The position numbers and the translations under genes are program-made. From NCBI GenBank assembly GCA_020632635.1, contig JACKFE010000002.1:248001-312000 (forward strand): a DNA stretch of 64,000 nucleotides. Reading direction: 5' to 3'. A model generated the notes under the pieces. The model made no database searches. It saw only the letters and a list, made by a program, of their open reading frames with translations, and was not told the DNA's origin. Every line of letters begins with the position of its first letter. Within the stretch, counting starts at the first letter, position 1. Positions 1 to 8,284 of this stretch are shown here, in pieces. Source of the stretch: Nitrospiraceae bacterium (lineage in GTDB: Bacteria > Nitrospirota > Nitrospiria > Nitrospirales > UBA8639).

Positions 1-788
1 AAATACCGATAGGGCACCGTCAATCCAGTACAATGCAGAGGCCCGAGTTCGGAGCTCCAGAACGGCTTCATCCCTAGGAACAAACGATCTAATGTGGTCA
101 CAAAAAGCACTAAATACTCTTGTCGCATCAACTCGGCCTTACCGAGAGAGAGGCCAATTGGCACGGCATGAAGTCCTTTTTTAGATCCAGCAGCCAGAGC
201 CACCAAAAATTTTGCTAGGATCAAGCCGGCTCCCCATTCTCCCAAACGACCAATCGATTGCTTAGTTGCCCGCCCCAATTGGGTTCCATAATAAATGGCT
301 CCCACGCCAAAAAACATGCCGTACATGGGCCTCCGGCCATCAGGAAATTTTAGGCGAAGCAAAGCTCTTTTTTCGAGAGCCCCGAGTAACCGTGCAGTCG
401 GCATCTCCATTAATTGCTGGATGGTCTCAGGGCGATAGGGCCCCAAGCCCACATCCCCAGCAATCAAATTGGCCGTGCCAGACGGCAACACCGCCAATAA
501 CGGCATCGCAGGAAATACCTGATCATTCATCAAGGCATCCACGGTAGCTTGAACGGTGCCATCCCCGCCATTGGTCACCACAAGCTCAACCTCCTGCTCG
601 GCAAAACCAGCTAGGGCCTTGGCAATCTCATCGGGAGTGACGACTTCGGCATGCAGAAGATTGGCATACGACTGAAAAAGTGGACGGAAGGAGGGAAAAT
701 GCCGTTTATTTCGTCCACTTTTCGGATTACTGAGGAGACCGACTCGAATGGGACCGTTTCCCCTCTGCGGAATGATGGATTGTTCCAT
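1..788 (-). CDS. DAGK-type lipid kinase (diacylglycerol or ceramide kinase), 3' end cut by window edge
   Basis: Predicted soluble or membrane-associated lipid kinase that phosphorylates a lipid hydroxyl with ATP. The frame reads open from the ATG at 788 to the window start, giving about 262 residues of a family usually near 300. Visible signatures of the DAGK catalytic domain are NPKSGRNK (about residues 21-28), the nucleotide-binding NGGDGTV (about 73-79) and LPSGTANL (about 101-108). The gene lies 40 bp downstream of a CDP-alcohol phosphotransferase gene on the same strand, so the two probably share a transcript. Caulobacter ceramide kinase belongs to this DAGK superfamily. With a sphingolipid synthesis set 9 kb away, a ceramide or long-chain-base kinase role is plausible but inferred. 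An ordinary YegS-like diacylglycerol kinase is the alternative. Confidence 0.8.
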   Translation of the reverse strand, partial: MEQSIIPQRGNGPIRVGLLSNPKSGRNKRHFPSFRPLFQSYANLLHAEVVTPDEIAKALAGFAEQEVELVVTNGGDGTVQATVDALMNDQVFPAMPLLAVLPSGTANLIAGDVGLGPYRPETIQQLMEMPTARLLGALEKRALLRLKFPDGRRPMYGMFFGVGAIYYGTQLGRATKQSIGRLGEWGAGLILAKFLVALAAGSKKGLHAVPIGLSLGKAELMRQEYLVLFVTTLDRLFLGMKPFWSSELGPLHCTGLTVPYRY

Positions 789-828
789 GAATATGAGGAA
801 CCAGATCGTTAGAAGGAATCGAAATATT

Positions 829-2085
829 TTACTCGGCCGTAGCCGGGGGATTCGTAAACACTCTCACCGAGAGGGAACCTCTATCCTTACCCGGATCGAT
901 TTCCGCCAACCAAGATTTTAGTGCCCCGACTTTGGATTTTTCGATAAATCCCATCAAAAAGCGGATCAGGAGAATTACAGTGGAAACAACCGTCCATGCC
1001 GCAACAATTTCTAGGCCGCTGTCCGGACGTCCAAGAAGCAAGCTCACTGACAAAATAATAAGACTGGGATTTCTTCGTGCCGTTACTAATCGAAAATACG
1101 AATCAAACGGCCGCCAAAGGAAAATCCCAAATCCAGTGATCGCCAAGTGCCAAAAACCTTCCACCAATCTTCCGACAATATACCCCACAAAAATAACCGT
1201 AATGACTGTTTCGAGGGAAACCCCTAACCAGTCCGGGGTAAAATTAGCGACCCCCATCCCCCAGGCTAAATACCACAGCGGTGGATGGATTAAATCAATA
1301 CCATGATCAAATATATTTCCCCACCAACTGGAGGTAATGGTCACCCGGGCTAATTTCCCATCCACCGTATCGAGGAACGTCATGATCCAGCCGAGGAAAA
1401 GCCCCAACCATAAATGCCCCGCAAAAAAAAGAACCCCTGCGGCAACTGCCATGATCAAGCTGAGTGCGGTGACATGATTGGGCCGAATCCCATGATTGGC
1501 GCAAAAGTGTGTGACCCACTTCGCAGGAACTGGCCAGAGAAATTTGGTAACCAAGTCGGTCACCCCTTTGTAGGAACCTGAAAAAAGAAGTTCTTCTAAT
1601 TTCCCTTGATTGTCTGAACGAATAGGCAAAACATACGGCGCATTGGACTTTTTTAGTCTCTTAGAAAATCCACTGGACAGGTCTTCTAAACCCATCATGC
1701 GACATTCTTCAGGCAACAGGGATGCTTGCTCGTGGGTAAGGGCATCCAACACAACAGGAGCCAAGGAAGTGTGAACATGGGCTGCCACCGGAATACTCTG
1801 ATTGTTACGCGTCACCCGAAAAATCACATTCTGCTCATTGCCCAACACTTGCAGGATCCGCTCATCAAACAAATAGTCGCCGCGCACAAGCAAAATAGAA
1901 CCCGTGGAGGGCAGAGCCTGAATATCCTGAAGAAAATATTCAAATCCCAACCCCTTCAGCACTCGCCTCAAACGATCCTCGGATGATAAATTCCATAATC
2001 GAATCCCAGGATTCCTGATCATGTACCAATATTTATTCATGACATATCCATCGTGGCTAACATACAATCTCGGTAAGCCCTTCAT
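829..2085 (-). CDS. CDP-alcohol phosphatidyltransferase with nucleotidyltransferase-like N-terminal domain
   Basis: Integral membrane enzyme expected to move a phospho-alcohol from a CDP-activated donor to an acceptor alcohol. The C-terminal half carries the family motif: D239, D242, G243, A246 and R247, then G256, D260 and D264, with hydrophobic helices on both sides. The N-terminal 140 residues look like a nucleotidyltransferase core (a GSILLVRGDYLFDE segment near residue 62) but lack the usual Gly-rich GxGxR loop at the start, so this domain is probably degenerate. Fusions of a nucleotidyltransferase to a CDP-alcohol phosphotransferase are known in dialkyl-inositol-phosphate synthesis. The DAGK-type kinase gene follows 40 bp downstream. 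Candidate job: attaching a polar headgroup to a membrane lipid, perhaps a sphingolipid; the substrate is not readable from sequence. Confidence 0.8.
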   Translation of the reverse strand: MKGLPRLYVSHDGYVMNKYWYMIRNPGIRLWNLSSEDRLRRVLKGLGFEYFLQDIQALPSTGSILLVRGDYLFDERILQVLGNEQNVIFRVTRNNQSIPVAAHVHTSLAPVVLDALTHEQASLLPEECRMMGLEDLSSGFSKRLKKSNAPYVLPIRSDNQGKLEELLFSGSYKGVTDLVTKFLWPVPAKWVTHFCANHGIRPNHVTALSLIMAVAAGVLFFAGHLWLGLFLGWIMTFLDTVDGKLARVTITSSWWGNIFDHGIDLIHPPLWYLAWGMGVANFTPDWLGVSLETVITVIFVGYIVGRLVEGFWHLAITGFGIFLWRPFDSYFRLVTARRNPSLIILSVSLLLGRPDSGLEIVAAWTVVSTVILLIRFLMGFIEKSKVGALKSWLAEIDPGKDRGSLSVRVFTNPPATAE

Positions 2086-2216
2086 TCGTTTCAGAACTAT
2101 TCAAGAAGCAGCATGTACTCATATTCTGTCATCAATGCCCCAAACAGGCTAACCATCGTATACTAGCTCCCCCTCTGACACAATGTCGCACTCTACTTGG
2201 CATTAAAAACGTTATC

Positions 2217-3137
2217 ATGTTTAACTTTGCCCATCTTTCCGATCCGCACTTAACCACTCTTAAACAAATCCCTTGGTCCGCGTTAATCAATAAACGGCTC
2301 ATGGGCTATATTTCCTGGAAAACACACCGACGAGCAGAACACCGACGTGAAGTCCTGGACCTTCTTCTGTCTTCCCTTCAGGAACATCACCTCGATCACA
2401 TTGTCGTTACGGGAGACCTTACTCATCTTGGATTGCCTCAGGAATTCAAGGAAGCCCGGCAGTGGCTTGATTCATTGAACAGCATTGCTGACACCACCGT
2501 GATCCCCGGCAATCATGAAACCTACATTCCAACGTCCTACCAAGCCACCTTAAAACAATGGACGCCTTATTTCCAATCTGACAGTCAGGAATTTATCAAG
2601 CAGGCTCCGTCAGAAAAGGACACTCCATGTTTTCCCAGCCTTCGCCTCCGTGGGCCCGTTGCCTTTATCGGTGTATCCAGTGCGTGTCCTACCCCGCCAT
2701 TTTTAGCAACGGGAAGAATTGATTCCAAACAGATGGGAGACCTGGAGCAGATCCTTCGCTCTCCATCTCTCAACGGCTTCTTTAAGGTGCTATTGATCCA
2801 TCATCCTCCCATACCTGGGTCCACACGATGGAGAAAACGCCTCACCAATGCCGCTCAGCTTTCTCATATTCTCTCCCAACACCCGGTGGATCTTATCCTG
2901 CACGGACATACCCACCAATGCTCGGTCGCTTTTTTGGATACCCTCAAGAATGACCCTATACCAGTTATTGGAATGCCTTCCGCAAGTGCCAAAGGCATAA
3001 AACCTGGATACCAAAGCCAATATTGCCTCTTCCATCTCAATCAGGAGAATCATACGTTTCGGCTATCGGCTTCCCTCTATCATTACATCCCGGAAAAGGA
3101 ACAATTTACTTTTTCTCGCCCCCTGCCTCTTCCCTAG
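2217..3137 (+). CDS. Calcineurin-like metallophosphoesterase
   Basis: Cytoplasmic dimetal phosphoesterase of 306 residues. The metal-binding blocks are in canonical order: LSDPHL (D9, H11), VTGDLTHLG, PGNHE, LLIHHPP and LHGHTH. No signal peptide or membrane helix is visible. The ATG at 2217 is the first in frame. It is transcribed divergently from the CDP-alcohol phosphotransferase gene and convergently with lptG. Members of this fold hydrolyse many phosphoesters, including the lipid A precursor UDP-diacylglucosamine (LpxH). Among lipid and Lpt genes a lipid pyrophosphatase role is possible, but the motifs alone do not separate it from general phosphodiesterases. Confidence 0.8.
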   Translation: MFNFAHLSDPHLTTLKQIPWSALINKRLMGYISWKTHRRAEHRREVLDLLLSSLQEHHLDHIVVTGDLTHLGLPQEFKEARQWLDSLNSIADTTVIPGNHETYIPTSYQATLKQWTPYFQSDSQEFIKQAPSEKDTPCFPSLRLRGPVAFIGVSSACPTPPFLATGRIDSKQMGDLEQILRSPSLNGFFKVLLIHHPPIPGSTRWRKRLTNAAQLSHILSQHPVDLILHGHTHQCSVAFLDTLKNDPIPVIGMPSASAKGIKPGYQSQYCLFHLNQENHTFRLSASLYHYIPEKEQFTFSRPLPLP

Positions 3138-3153
3138 GTTCTATCCTGTTGGC

Positions 3154-4221
3154 CTATACCGATTGACGCCAAAAGATGGCGGTCGCCCCCAACAAACTTC
3201 CGAAAGGGACCATGACTGTCATGACCGGTGAAAGCCCCAATAGGCCGCCGACCTGCTCCAAGACCTGAATGGCCAAATAGTATCCCAATCCGGTCATCGA
3301 CCCCATCAAAATCCGTTTACCAGTAGTTGCCGTCCGAAGGGGACCAAAAACAAAAGGGATGGAAACCAAAATCATGAGTCCGGTATTGAGAGGACGAAAT
3401 ACCTTTTCCCAAAATGCTAATTCATAGCGGACCGAGTTTTGTCCTTTCCGGTCAAGGATTTTCACATAGTGATACAAATCAGCTGTTGAAAGGGCCGAAG
3501 TCGGTAGGGTCAGAACGCGCATTTCCTGTTGTCTCAATGGCGAGGTCCAGTCCATTTCCTCAGCATAGCTCTTGGAAAAGGTATGCCCATGGATCATTTT
3601 TTGTTGAACCTGCCGCAACACCCATGTTTGGGGATCATCGACATTGGCCTCCTGGGCATGCACATATCGACTCAATTGACCATCCTCACCAAATTCAAAA
3701 ATATCGATTCCCTGTGGGATTTTTCCGTATAATACTTTTTGAATCCGGACATACTGCCTGCCATCCTTAAACCAAAACCCCTGTTTACTCTGGTAGGCTC
3801 CGGACTCGGAAAGGGCAAGAGAACGAGCAAAAAAAGCCTGTTGATCCAGTGGAGGAGTCACAAACTGCTCCATCGCCACCACCCCAAGGATGAACACCAG
3901 CCCGTATTTCATGACCATAGCCGCAATTTGAAAAGGAGAAATCCCGCTTGCTTGCATAGCAATCAATTCACGTCCATTGGCCAATCCACCCAAAGCCAGG
4001 ATACTTCCCAGAAGGGCGACAAACGGGGCAAGGAACACAATTCGGCTGGGCGTCGTCAACGTCAGATATTCAGTCGCTTTGATAAATGTATAATCGCCTT
4101 TTCCTACTTCATCAATTTCATCCACTAAAACAATCAAGCTGAACACCGACAATAAAATAAGAAACACCGGAACATATCCACGAACCAGACTCGCGCCAAT
4201 ATGTCGGTGAAAAATCTTCAT
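3154..4221 (-). CDS. lptG: LPS export ABC transporter permease LptG
   Basis: Inner-membrane permease of the Lpt bridge that extracts lipopolysaccharide from the inner membrane and passes it to the periplasmic LptC/LptA chain. The 355-residue length and layout fit the YjgP/YjgQ family: N-terminal amphipathic stretch, first helix (FLILLSVFSLIVLVDEIDEV), two further helices with the GRELIAMQASGIS coupling region, a beta-jellyroll periplasmic domain in the middle and three C-terminal helices. It lies 71 bp downstream of lptF on the same strand, the usual lptF-lptG arrangement. The F versus G assignment rests on order and general resemblance. Because it is embedded among sphingolipid-type genes, a role in moving other glycolipids cannot be excluded. 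Confidence 0.9.
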   Translation of the reverse strand: MKIFHRHIGASLVRGYVPVFLILLSVFSLIVLVDEIDEVGKGDYTFIKATEYLTLTTPSRIVFLAPFVALLGSILALGGLANGRELIAMQASGISPFQIAAMVMKYGLVFILGVVAMEQFVTPPLDQQAFFARSLALSESGAYQSKQGFWFKDGRQYVRIQKVLYGKIPQGIDIFEFGEDGQLSRYVHAQEANVDDPQTWVLRQVQQKMIHGHTFSKSYAEEMDWTSPLRQQEMRVLTLPTSALSTADLYHYVKILDRKGQNSVRYELAFWEKVFRPLNTGLMILVSIPFVFGPLRTATTGKRILMGSMTGLGYYLAIQVLEQVGGLLGLSPVMTVMVPFGSLLGATAIFWRQSV

Positions 4222-4292
4222 TCTGACATCAGCACTGCAATTAGCGGTATCCCCTCGTACCCGATTCTGAGTTCCACTGAAAATACAATCAT

Positions 4293-5351
4293 CTAACTAT
4301 CCACTTTGGTAAAACGGGAAGGCGAGACCAACGCCGCCACGATGAACAATAACGCCCCAATCACCACCCATTGTCCAGGCAAGGGAGGAACATTGCCCTG
4401 TTCAACCATGGTCATCATGAGGATACCGAGGAAATAATAAACAGCAAAAATGACGACCGCAGTAAAAATCTTTCCATATTTGCCTTGTCGAGGGGCAGCC
4501 CGACTTAACGGGATAGCCAACATACTCAGTAACATAGTGGAACAGGCCGTTGAAAACCGCCAATGAAGTTCGGCAATATCTCTCAAATTTGTGGACTGCC
4601 ATAACACGCTGGTAGAGGTTGCCTTCCGCTTATAATCGACAGACACATCTTGAGGGTAGATTGCCAACTGTGAGAACCCGGATATATGTTTAATATCTCC
4701 ATCACGAGAAAATTTGTATTCATACCCATTAAACAACATGGGTAGCATCCTGCCAGTTTTCGGGTCTAATTGCTCCTCCGCCTCTTGGGCAGAGATCACT
4801 CTGACAGTATTTCCACCATCGCTCTGGACAAATACCCGTTTCAGCCGATGGGTCGCAGTGTCGACGGCTTCCGCATAAAACACCAGAGCACTATCCCGCC
4901 GTTCATAAAAATGACCAGGATCAAGGTTGGAAATACGGAAGCCTGCTTCGGCTTCAGCTTTCAATTGATACGTTTGTGCATAGGCTAAAGGCCGAACATA
5001 TAATGAAAATACCGCCACGACCATCGCCACCACCCCAGTCGGCACCAGGATAATGGAGAGGACACGATAAGGACTCACCCCACACGCCATCAAGGCTTTC
5101 ATCTCTGAGTCCGCATACAGACGGCCAAACCCCAGAATAATCCCAAGGTACAAAGAAACCGGCAATAAAACTTCCAGGGCAATGGCAATTTTCAACCCAA
5201 CAAGCGTCAGGATCATGTTAAAAGGCAACAACGCATTGGCAGAACTTGCCAGAAAGGTCACCCAACTATACCCTGCGAAAAGGGTCACAAGAATTCCAAG
5301 CACCACCACTGTGGGTTTTATGACCTCCCAAATTAAATATCGACTTAACAT
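4293..5351 (-). CDS. lptF: LPS export ABC transporter permease LptF
   Basis: Partner permease of LptG, a YjgP/YjgQ-family protein of 352 residues from the chosen start. Helices are visible at the N-terminus (VVVLGILVTLFAGYSW), around the MKALMACGVSPYR coupling segment and three times at the C-terminus, flanking a periplasmic jellyroll. The open frame extends 30 residues further upstream to 5441, but that extension overlaps the divergent nucleotidyltransferase gene and lacks hydrophobic or conserved character. I therefore place the start at the ATG (5349-5351) that begins MLSRYLIWEV, typical of LptF N-termini. The 60 bp between the two divergent starts must hold both promoters. Confidence 0.88.
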   Translation of the reverse strand: MLSRYLIWEVIKPTVVVLGILVTLFAGYSWVTFLASSANALLPFNMILTLVGLKIAIALEVLLPVSLYLGIILGFGRLYADSEMKALMACGVSPYRVLSIILVPTGVVAMVVAVFSLYVRPLAYAQTYQLKAEAEAGFRISNLDPGHFYERRDSALVFYAEAVDTATHRLKRVFVQSDGGNTVRVISAQEAEEQLDPKTGRMLPMLFNGYEYKFSRDGDIKHISGFSQLAIYPQDVSVDYKRKATSTSVLWQSTNLRDIAELHWRFSTACSTMLLSMLAIPLSRAAPRQGKYGKIFTAVVIFAVYYFLGILMMTMVEQGNVPPLPGQWVVIGALLFIVAALVSPSRFTKVDS

Positions 5352-5411
5352 GAGATCTGAGACCCAGTAGAATAGAACCTTTGATAATTTCTCATGAGGA
5401 GACCCCAGAGT

Positions 5412-6176
5412 ATGAAAGCTGTCATTCTCAGCGCAGGGCAAGGGAAACGGTTACTCCCCCATACGGCGGATAAACCCAAATGTACAGTTCCAGTCAATGG
5501 CCTATCCATTGTGGAATGGCAGGTCCAGGAATTATTGGAGGTGGGAATCGACTCCATTAGGATCATCGTGGGGTTTGGAGCAGATAAAGTCGAAGCACTT
5601 CTGGCCAACCACATCGCCTCCGGCCTCATACGGACTCTGTATAACCCATTTTATGCACTGGCGGATAACCTAATGAGTTGCTGGGTGGCCCGTCAGGAAA
5701 TGACGGAAGACTTCGTACTTATTAATGGAGACACGCTGTTTGAATCATCCATTATCGAGGGCTTACTCGCTGCTCCCCCCTCGCCCATTACCCTCGTGAC
5801 CGACAAAAAAACTCAATACGATGCGGATGACATGAAAGTCATTGTACAAAATGGCCAACTGGTCCGCGTGGGAAAAACACTTCCGTTACACCTGGTCAAT
5901 GGGGAATCCATTGGGATGATGCGCTTTCAACGAACCGGGGCCCAGCTCTTTCGTGCCGCCATTGATAGCCGGATTCGCAAACCTGAGGCACTGAAACAAT
6001 GGTATTTGTCCCTCATTGATGAATTGGCTCAGCAGGGTCACGTTTCCACGTACTCCATTCAAGGATCGGCTTGGGCCGAAGTCGATAGCCCTTCAGATCT
6101 CACGCAGGCCGAATCTCTCTTTAAGGAGCGAAAACCCATGCACTCTTCTCCGGCGGGGACAGGGAATCCCCTCTAG
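5412..6176 (+). CDS. LicC/GlmU-like nucleotidyltransferase (NTP-dependent headgroup or sugar activation)
   Basis: Soluble nucleotidyltransferase of about 254 residues that should couple an NTP to a phosphorylated small molecule. The start chosen, MKAVILSAGQGKRL, puts the signature Gly-rich NTP-binding loop at the very N-terminus, followed by DKPKC (conserved Lys) and, near residue 105, the metal-binding NGDTLF. This start has GAGGAG about 9 bases upstream; an earlier in-frame ATG at 5394 adds only six residues. The compact size without a left-handed beta-helix resembles phosphocholine cytidylyltransferase LicC and related headgroup-activating enzymes. It converges on the second nucleotidyltransferase gene, with only 25 bp between the stops. 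It could supply the CDP-activated donor for the CDP-alcohol phosphotransferase at 829-2085; this pairing is inferred. Confidence 0.8.
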   Translation: MKAVILSAGQGKRLLPHTADKPKCTVPVNGLSIVEWQVQELLEVGIDSIRIIVGFGADKVEALLANHIASGLIRTLYNPFYALADNLMSCWVARQEMTEDFVLINGDTLFESSIIEGLLAAPPSPITLVTDKKTQYDADDMKVIVQNGQLVRVGKTLPLHLVNGESIGMMRFQRTGAQLFRAAIDSRIRKPEALKQWYLSLIDELAQQGHVSTYSIQGSAWAEVDSPSDLTQAESLFKERKPMHSSPAGTGNPL

Positions 6177-6201
6177 CCTTCCAACCAAAGCCTCCCGCCA
6201 T

Positions 6202-7047
6202 TCATGATACAGATTCAGTTGACTGCCCTGGGGGACTGGACCGAGAGTTGAAATCGGAGGACAAAATTTCATTCACCAAATTGAGGTCTTCGGGTTTATC
6301 CACATCAATGGCAGCTTGAGGAAACGGCAACCGTACCTCTCGAATATTCAAACCAAATCGTAAGCCAACCTGCGCGAGACATTCCGAAAGGGTTAACGTG
6401 CCACAGAGGTATCGGAACACCATCCAAGGACCTAAGTGTCTAATCAGCCTAACCGGTCGTTTGCGATCCTGTTCAAGTCGACTCCAAAATTGGATAAGGC
6501 GAACAGCGTCAGACGAAAAGAACAAAAATAAATTGCACCCGCATAATTCCTCTTTCCCAAAACGGAGCACAGTGCGCTTACTTACCGGATAGGCCCTCTT
6601 CAGCAGGGGGTATGACACTAATCCAATTGCCACATCGGCTCCGGTTTTAGAGGCCTCTACAACAAAATAATCCACGATTTCTGAAGTTAAGAGGGCATGA
6701 TCGCCCGTCGTCACCAAAAGAGGTAGGCACTGCGGATGCGTGGCCAGATACGCCTGCACACTGCCACTCGGACCCGCCTGTGGTTCAGCCCAATCAATCT
6801 GGCCAGACTCAACTAACGGGTGCAAAGAGTCATCATTCTTAATAATCTCTAGTGAGGGTCCGCATAATATCCGGCGATTGACAGTTTGGGCCATTTCCGC
6901 CGCCCGCAATACCCGATCGATCATGCGTTCTCCCCCGACCTTCGCCAAAACCTTATAAGCTACCCCGGCATATTCGGCCACGGGATCTTTCCCAGATCTG
7001 GCACCAGCCAGGATAAGAACATTGACAAGCACATGATCGAATTTCAT
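6202..7047 (-). CDS. MobA-like NTP transferase domain protein
   Basis: A 281-residue protein with an NTP-transferase Rossmann-like fold. Near the N-terminus it has VNVLILAGARSGKDP, a variant of the AAGxGxR loop, then AYKVLAKVGGERMIDRVL, which matches the lysine plus substrate-binding stretch of MobA/GlmU-like enzymes. A VTTGDHALL segment near residue 113 corresponds to the catalytic metal-binding Asp site. It is the last gene of a leftward cluster (hydroxylase, GNAT protein, this gene), starting 27 bp after the GNAT stop. Comparable nucleotidyltransferases accompany ceramide synthase genes in proteobacterial sphingolipid loci, so a headgroup-activation role is a reasonable hypothesis. The substrate is unknown. 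Confidence 0.72.
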   Translation of the reverse strand: MKFDHVLVNVLILAGARSGKDPVAEYAGVAYKVLAKVGGERMIDRVLRAAEMAQTVNRRILCGPSLEIIKNDDSLHPLVESGQIDWAEPQAGPSGSVQAYLATHPQCLPLLVTTGDHALLTSEIVDYFVVEASKTGADVAIGLVSYPLLKRAYPVSKRTVLRFGKEELCGCNLFLFFSSDAVRLIQFWSRLEQDRKRPVRLIRHLGPWMVFRYLCGTLTLSECLAQVGLRFGLNIREVRLPFPQAAIDVDKPEDLNLVNEILSSDFNSRSSPPGQSTESVS

Positions 7048-7074
7048 CCGACTTCACATCTTCCCAAATATCGT

Positions 7075-8196
7075 TCAAAGGGCTTTTTGATACAAACGAT
7101 AGGTCTTGTACGGTTTTGCCCCCAGGGATTCCAGAATATGGCTCATCCGTTTATTACTTTCCAAAATCCAGGATAATTCAACGGCTTGAATACCCTTCCG
7201 AAGTCCACCTCCTCGCACCGCTTCGATCATGCCATAGGCCATAGCCGCCCCCATGGGAGTGGATTGAAAGGGTTTTCGAACCCCCATGAGGGCCACGCGG
7301 GCGGTTTTGGGATAAGAAACCTTCATCCGCCAGAGAATTTTCAACCATCCCCATGGCCATAGTCGGCCATTCAGATCTTTAATCACTTCATGAATATTGG
7401 GAAGCGCCACCAACATGGCGCAAGCCTGACCATCAATTTCAGCAATTTGGACAAAATCGTCCTCCACCAAATACTTCAGAAGTTGCCCCATTTCAGAAAA
7501 TTCCTCGTTAGTAAAGGGGAGAAACCCCCAATTCTCAGACCAGGCATCTTCAAAAATTTCCTTGATCACCTTGAGATCCTCCTGGAATTGAGCTCTCCGC
7601 AACGGACGGATCCGCATAGAGCTTTTCGCTTTATTCAAGAACATGGTGACACCGGGAGGAAGCTTAAAATGAATATCAATGTGATAGGCCAGCAAATCTT
7701 GCACTTGGCGATAACCCTGACCTTCTAAAAATCGTCCATAATACGGCAAGGCATGCCCCATCATCACCATTGGAGGGGTATCAAAACCCTCAACGAGCAA
7801 GCCACATTCCTGATTAATAGACAGATTAAAGGGGCCCTCTACTTTCCTGATTCCCTGTGCACACAGCCATTCCTCTGCGGTATTCAATAAAGCCCCAAAA
7901 ATCTGGGCATCTTCCTCAGATTCCAGAAGACCAAAAGAACCGGTTTGGCTTCCATAGCGTTCAACATGAAGTCGGTCAATTTGGGCGCTAATACGCCCCA
8001 CGGGTTCAGTCCCCCGATATGCCAGCCAACATTGCCAGGAAGCATGTTTAAAAAAGGGGTTTTTATCGGAAAACGTGTGGAGACGCTCAAGAATGAGAGG
8101 GGGAACCCAATGGGCATCAGAGTGGTACAACCTCCAAGGCAATCGAACGAAAACGCCAAGATCCGCCCGAGTCTTGACTGGTTCGATTCGAATCAA
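7075..8196 (-). CDS. cerS: GNAT-superfamily protein, candidate bacterial ceramide synthase
   Basis: A 373-residue two-lobed GNAT-like protein. The sequence begins MIRIEPVKTRADLGVFVRLP and contains LEGPFNLS-type and GRFLEGQGY segments, and the C-terminus has AVELSWILESNKRM followed by LESLGAKPYKTYRLY, features of large GNAT proteins that database pipelines often label simply as acetyltransferase-domain proteins. Bacterial ceramide synthase (bCerS), which N-acylates a sphingoid base, is an established GNAT-type enzyme in Caulobacter. Here the gene sits within 7 kb of serine palmitoyltransferase, ACP, acyl-AMP ligase and a CerR-like SDR, which makes that assignment attractive. The start is TTG at 8196 with AAGGA about 9 bases upstream. 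It lies 88 bp after the hydroxylase gene and 27 bp before the nucleotidyltransferase gene. Function is inferred from family and context. Confidence 0.68.
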   Translation of the reverse strand: MIRIEPVKTRADLGVFVRLPWRLYHSDAHWVPPLILERLHTFSDKNPFFKHASWQCWLAYRGTEPVGRISAQIDRLHVERYGSQTGSFGLLESEEDAQIFGALLNTAEEWLCAQGIRKVEGPFNLSINQECGLLVEGFDTPPMVMMGHALPYYGRFLEGQGYRQVQDLLAYHIDIHFKLPPGVTMFLNKAKSSMRIRPLRRAQFQEDLKVIKEIFEDAWSENWGFLPFTNEEFSEMGQLLKYLVEDDFVQIAEIDGQACAMLVALPNIHEVIKDLNGRLWPWGWLKILWRMKVSYPKTARVALMGVRKPFQSTPMGAAMAYGMIEAVRGGGLRKGIQAVELSWILESNKRMSHILESLGAKPYKTYRLYQKAL

Positions 8197-8284
8197 CTGC
8201 GCCTGTCCTTCAACTTTTTTTTAAGGATCAGGAACACGCTCCACCCTCCTTCTCATAGAAAAACCATGGATCAACAGCCAAATT

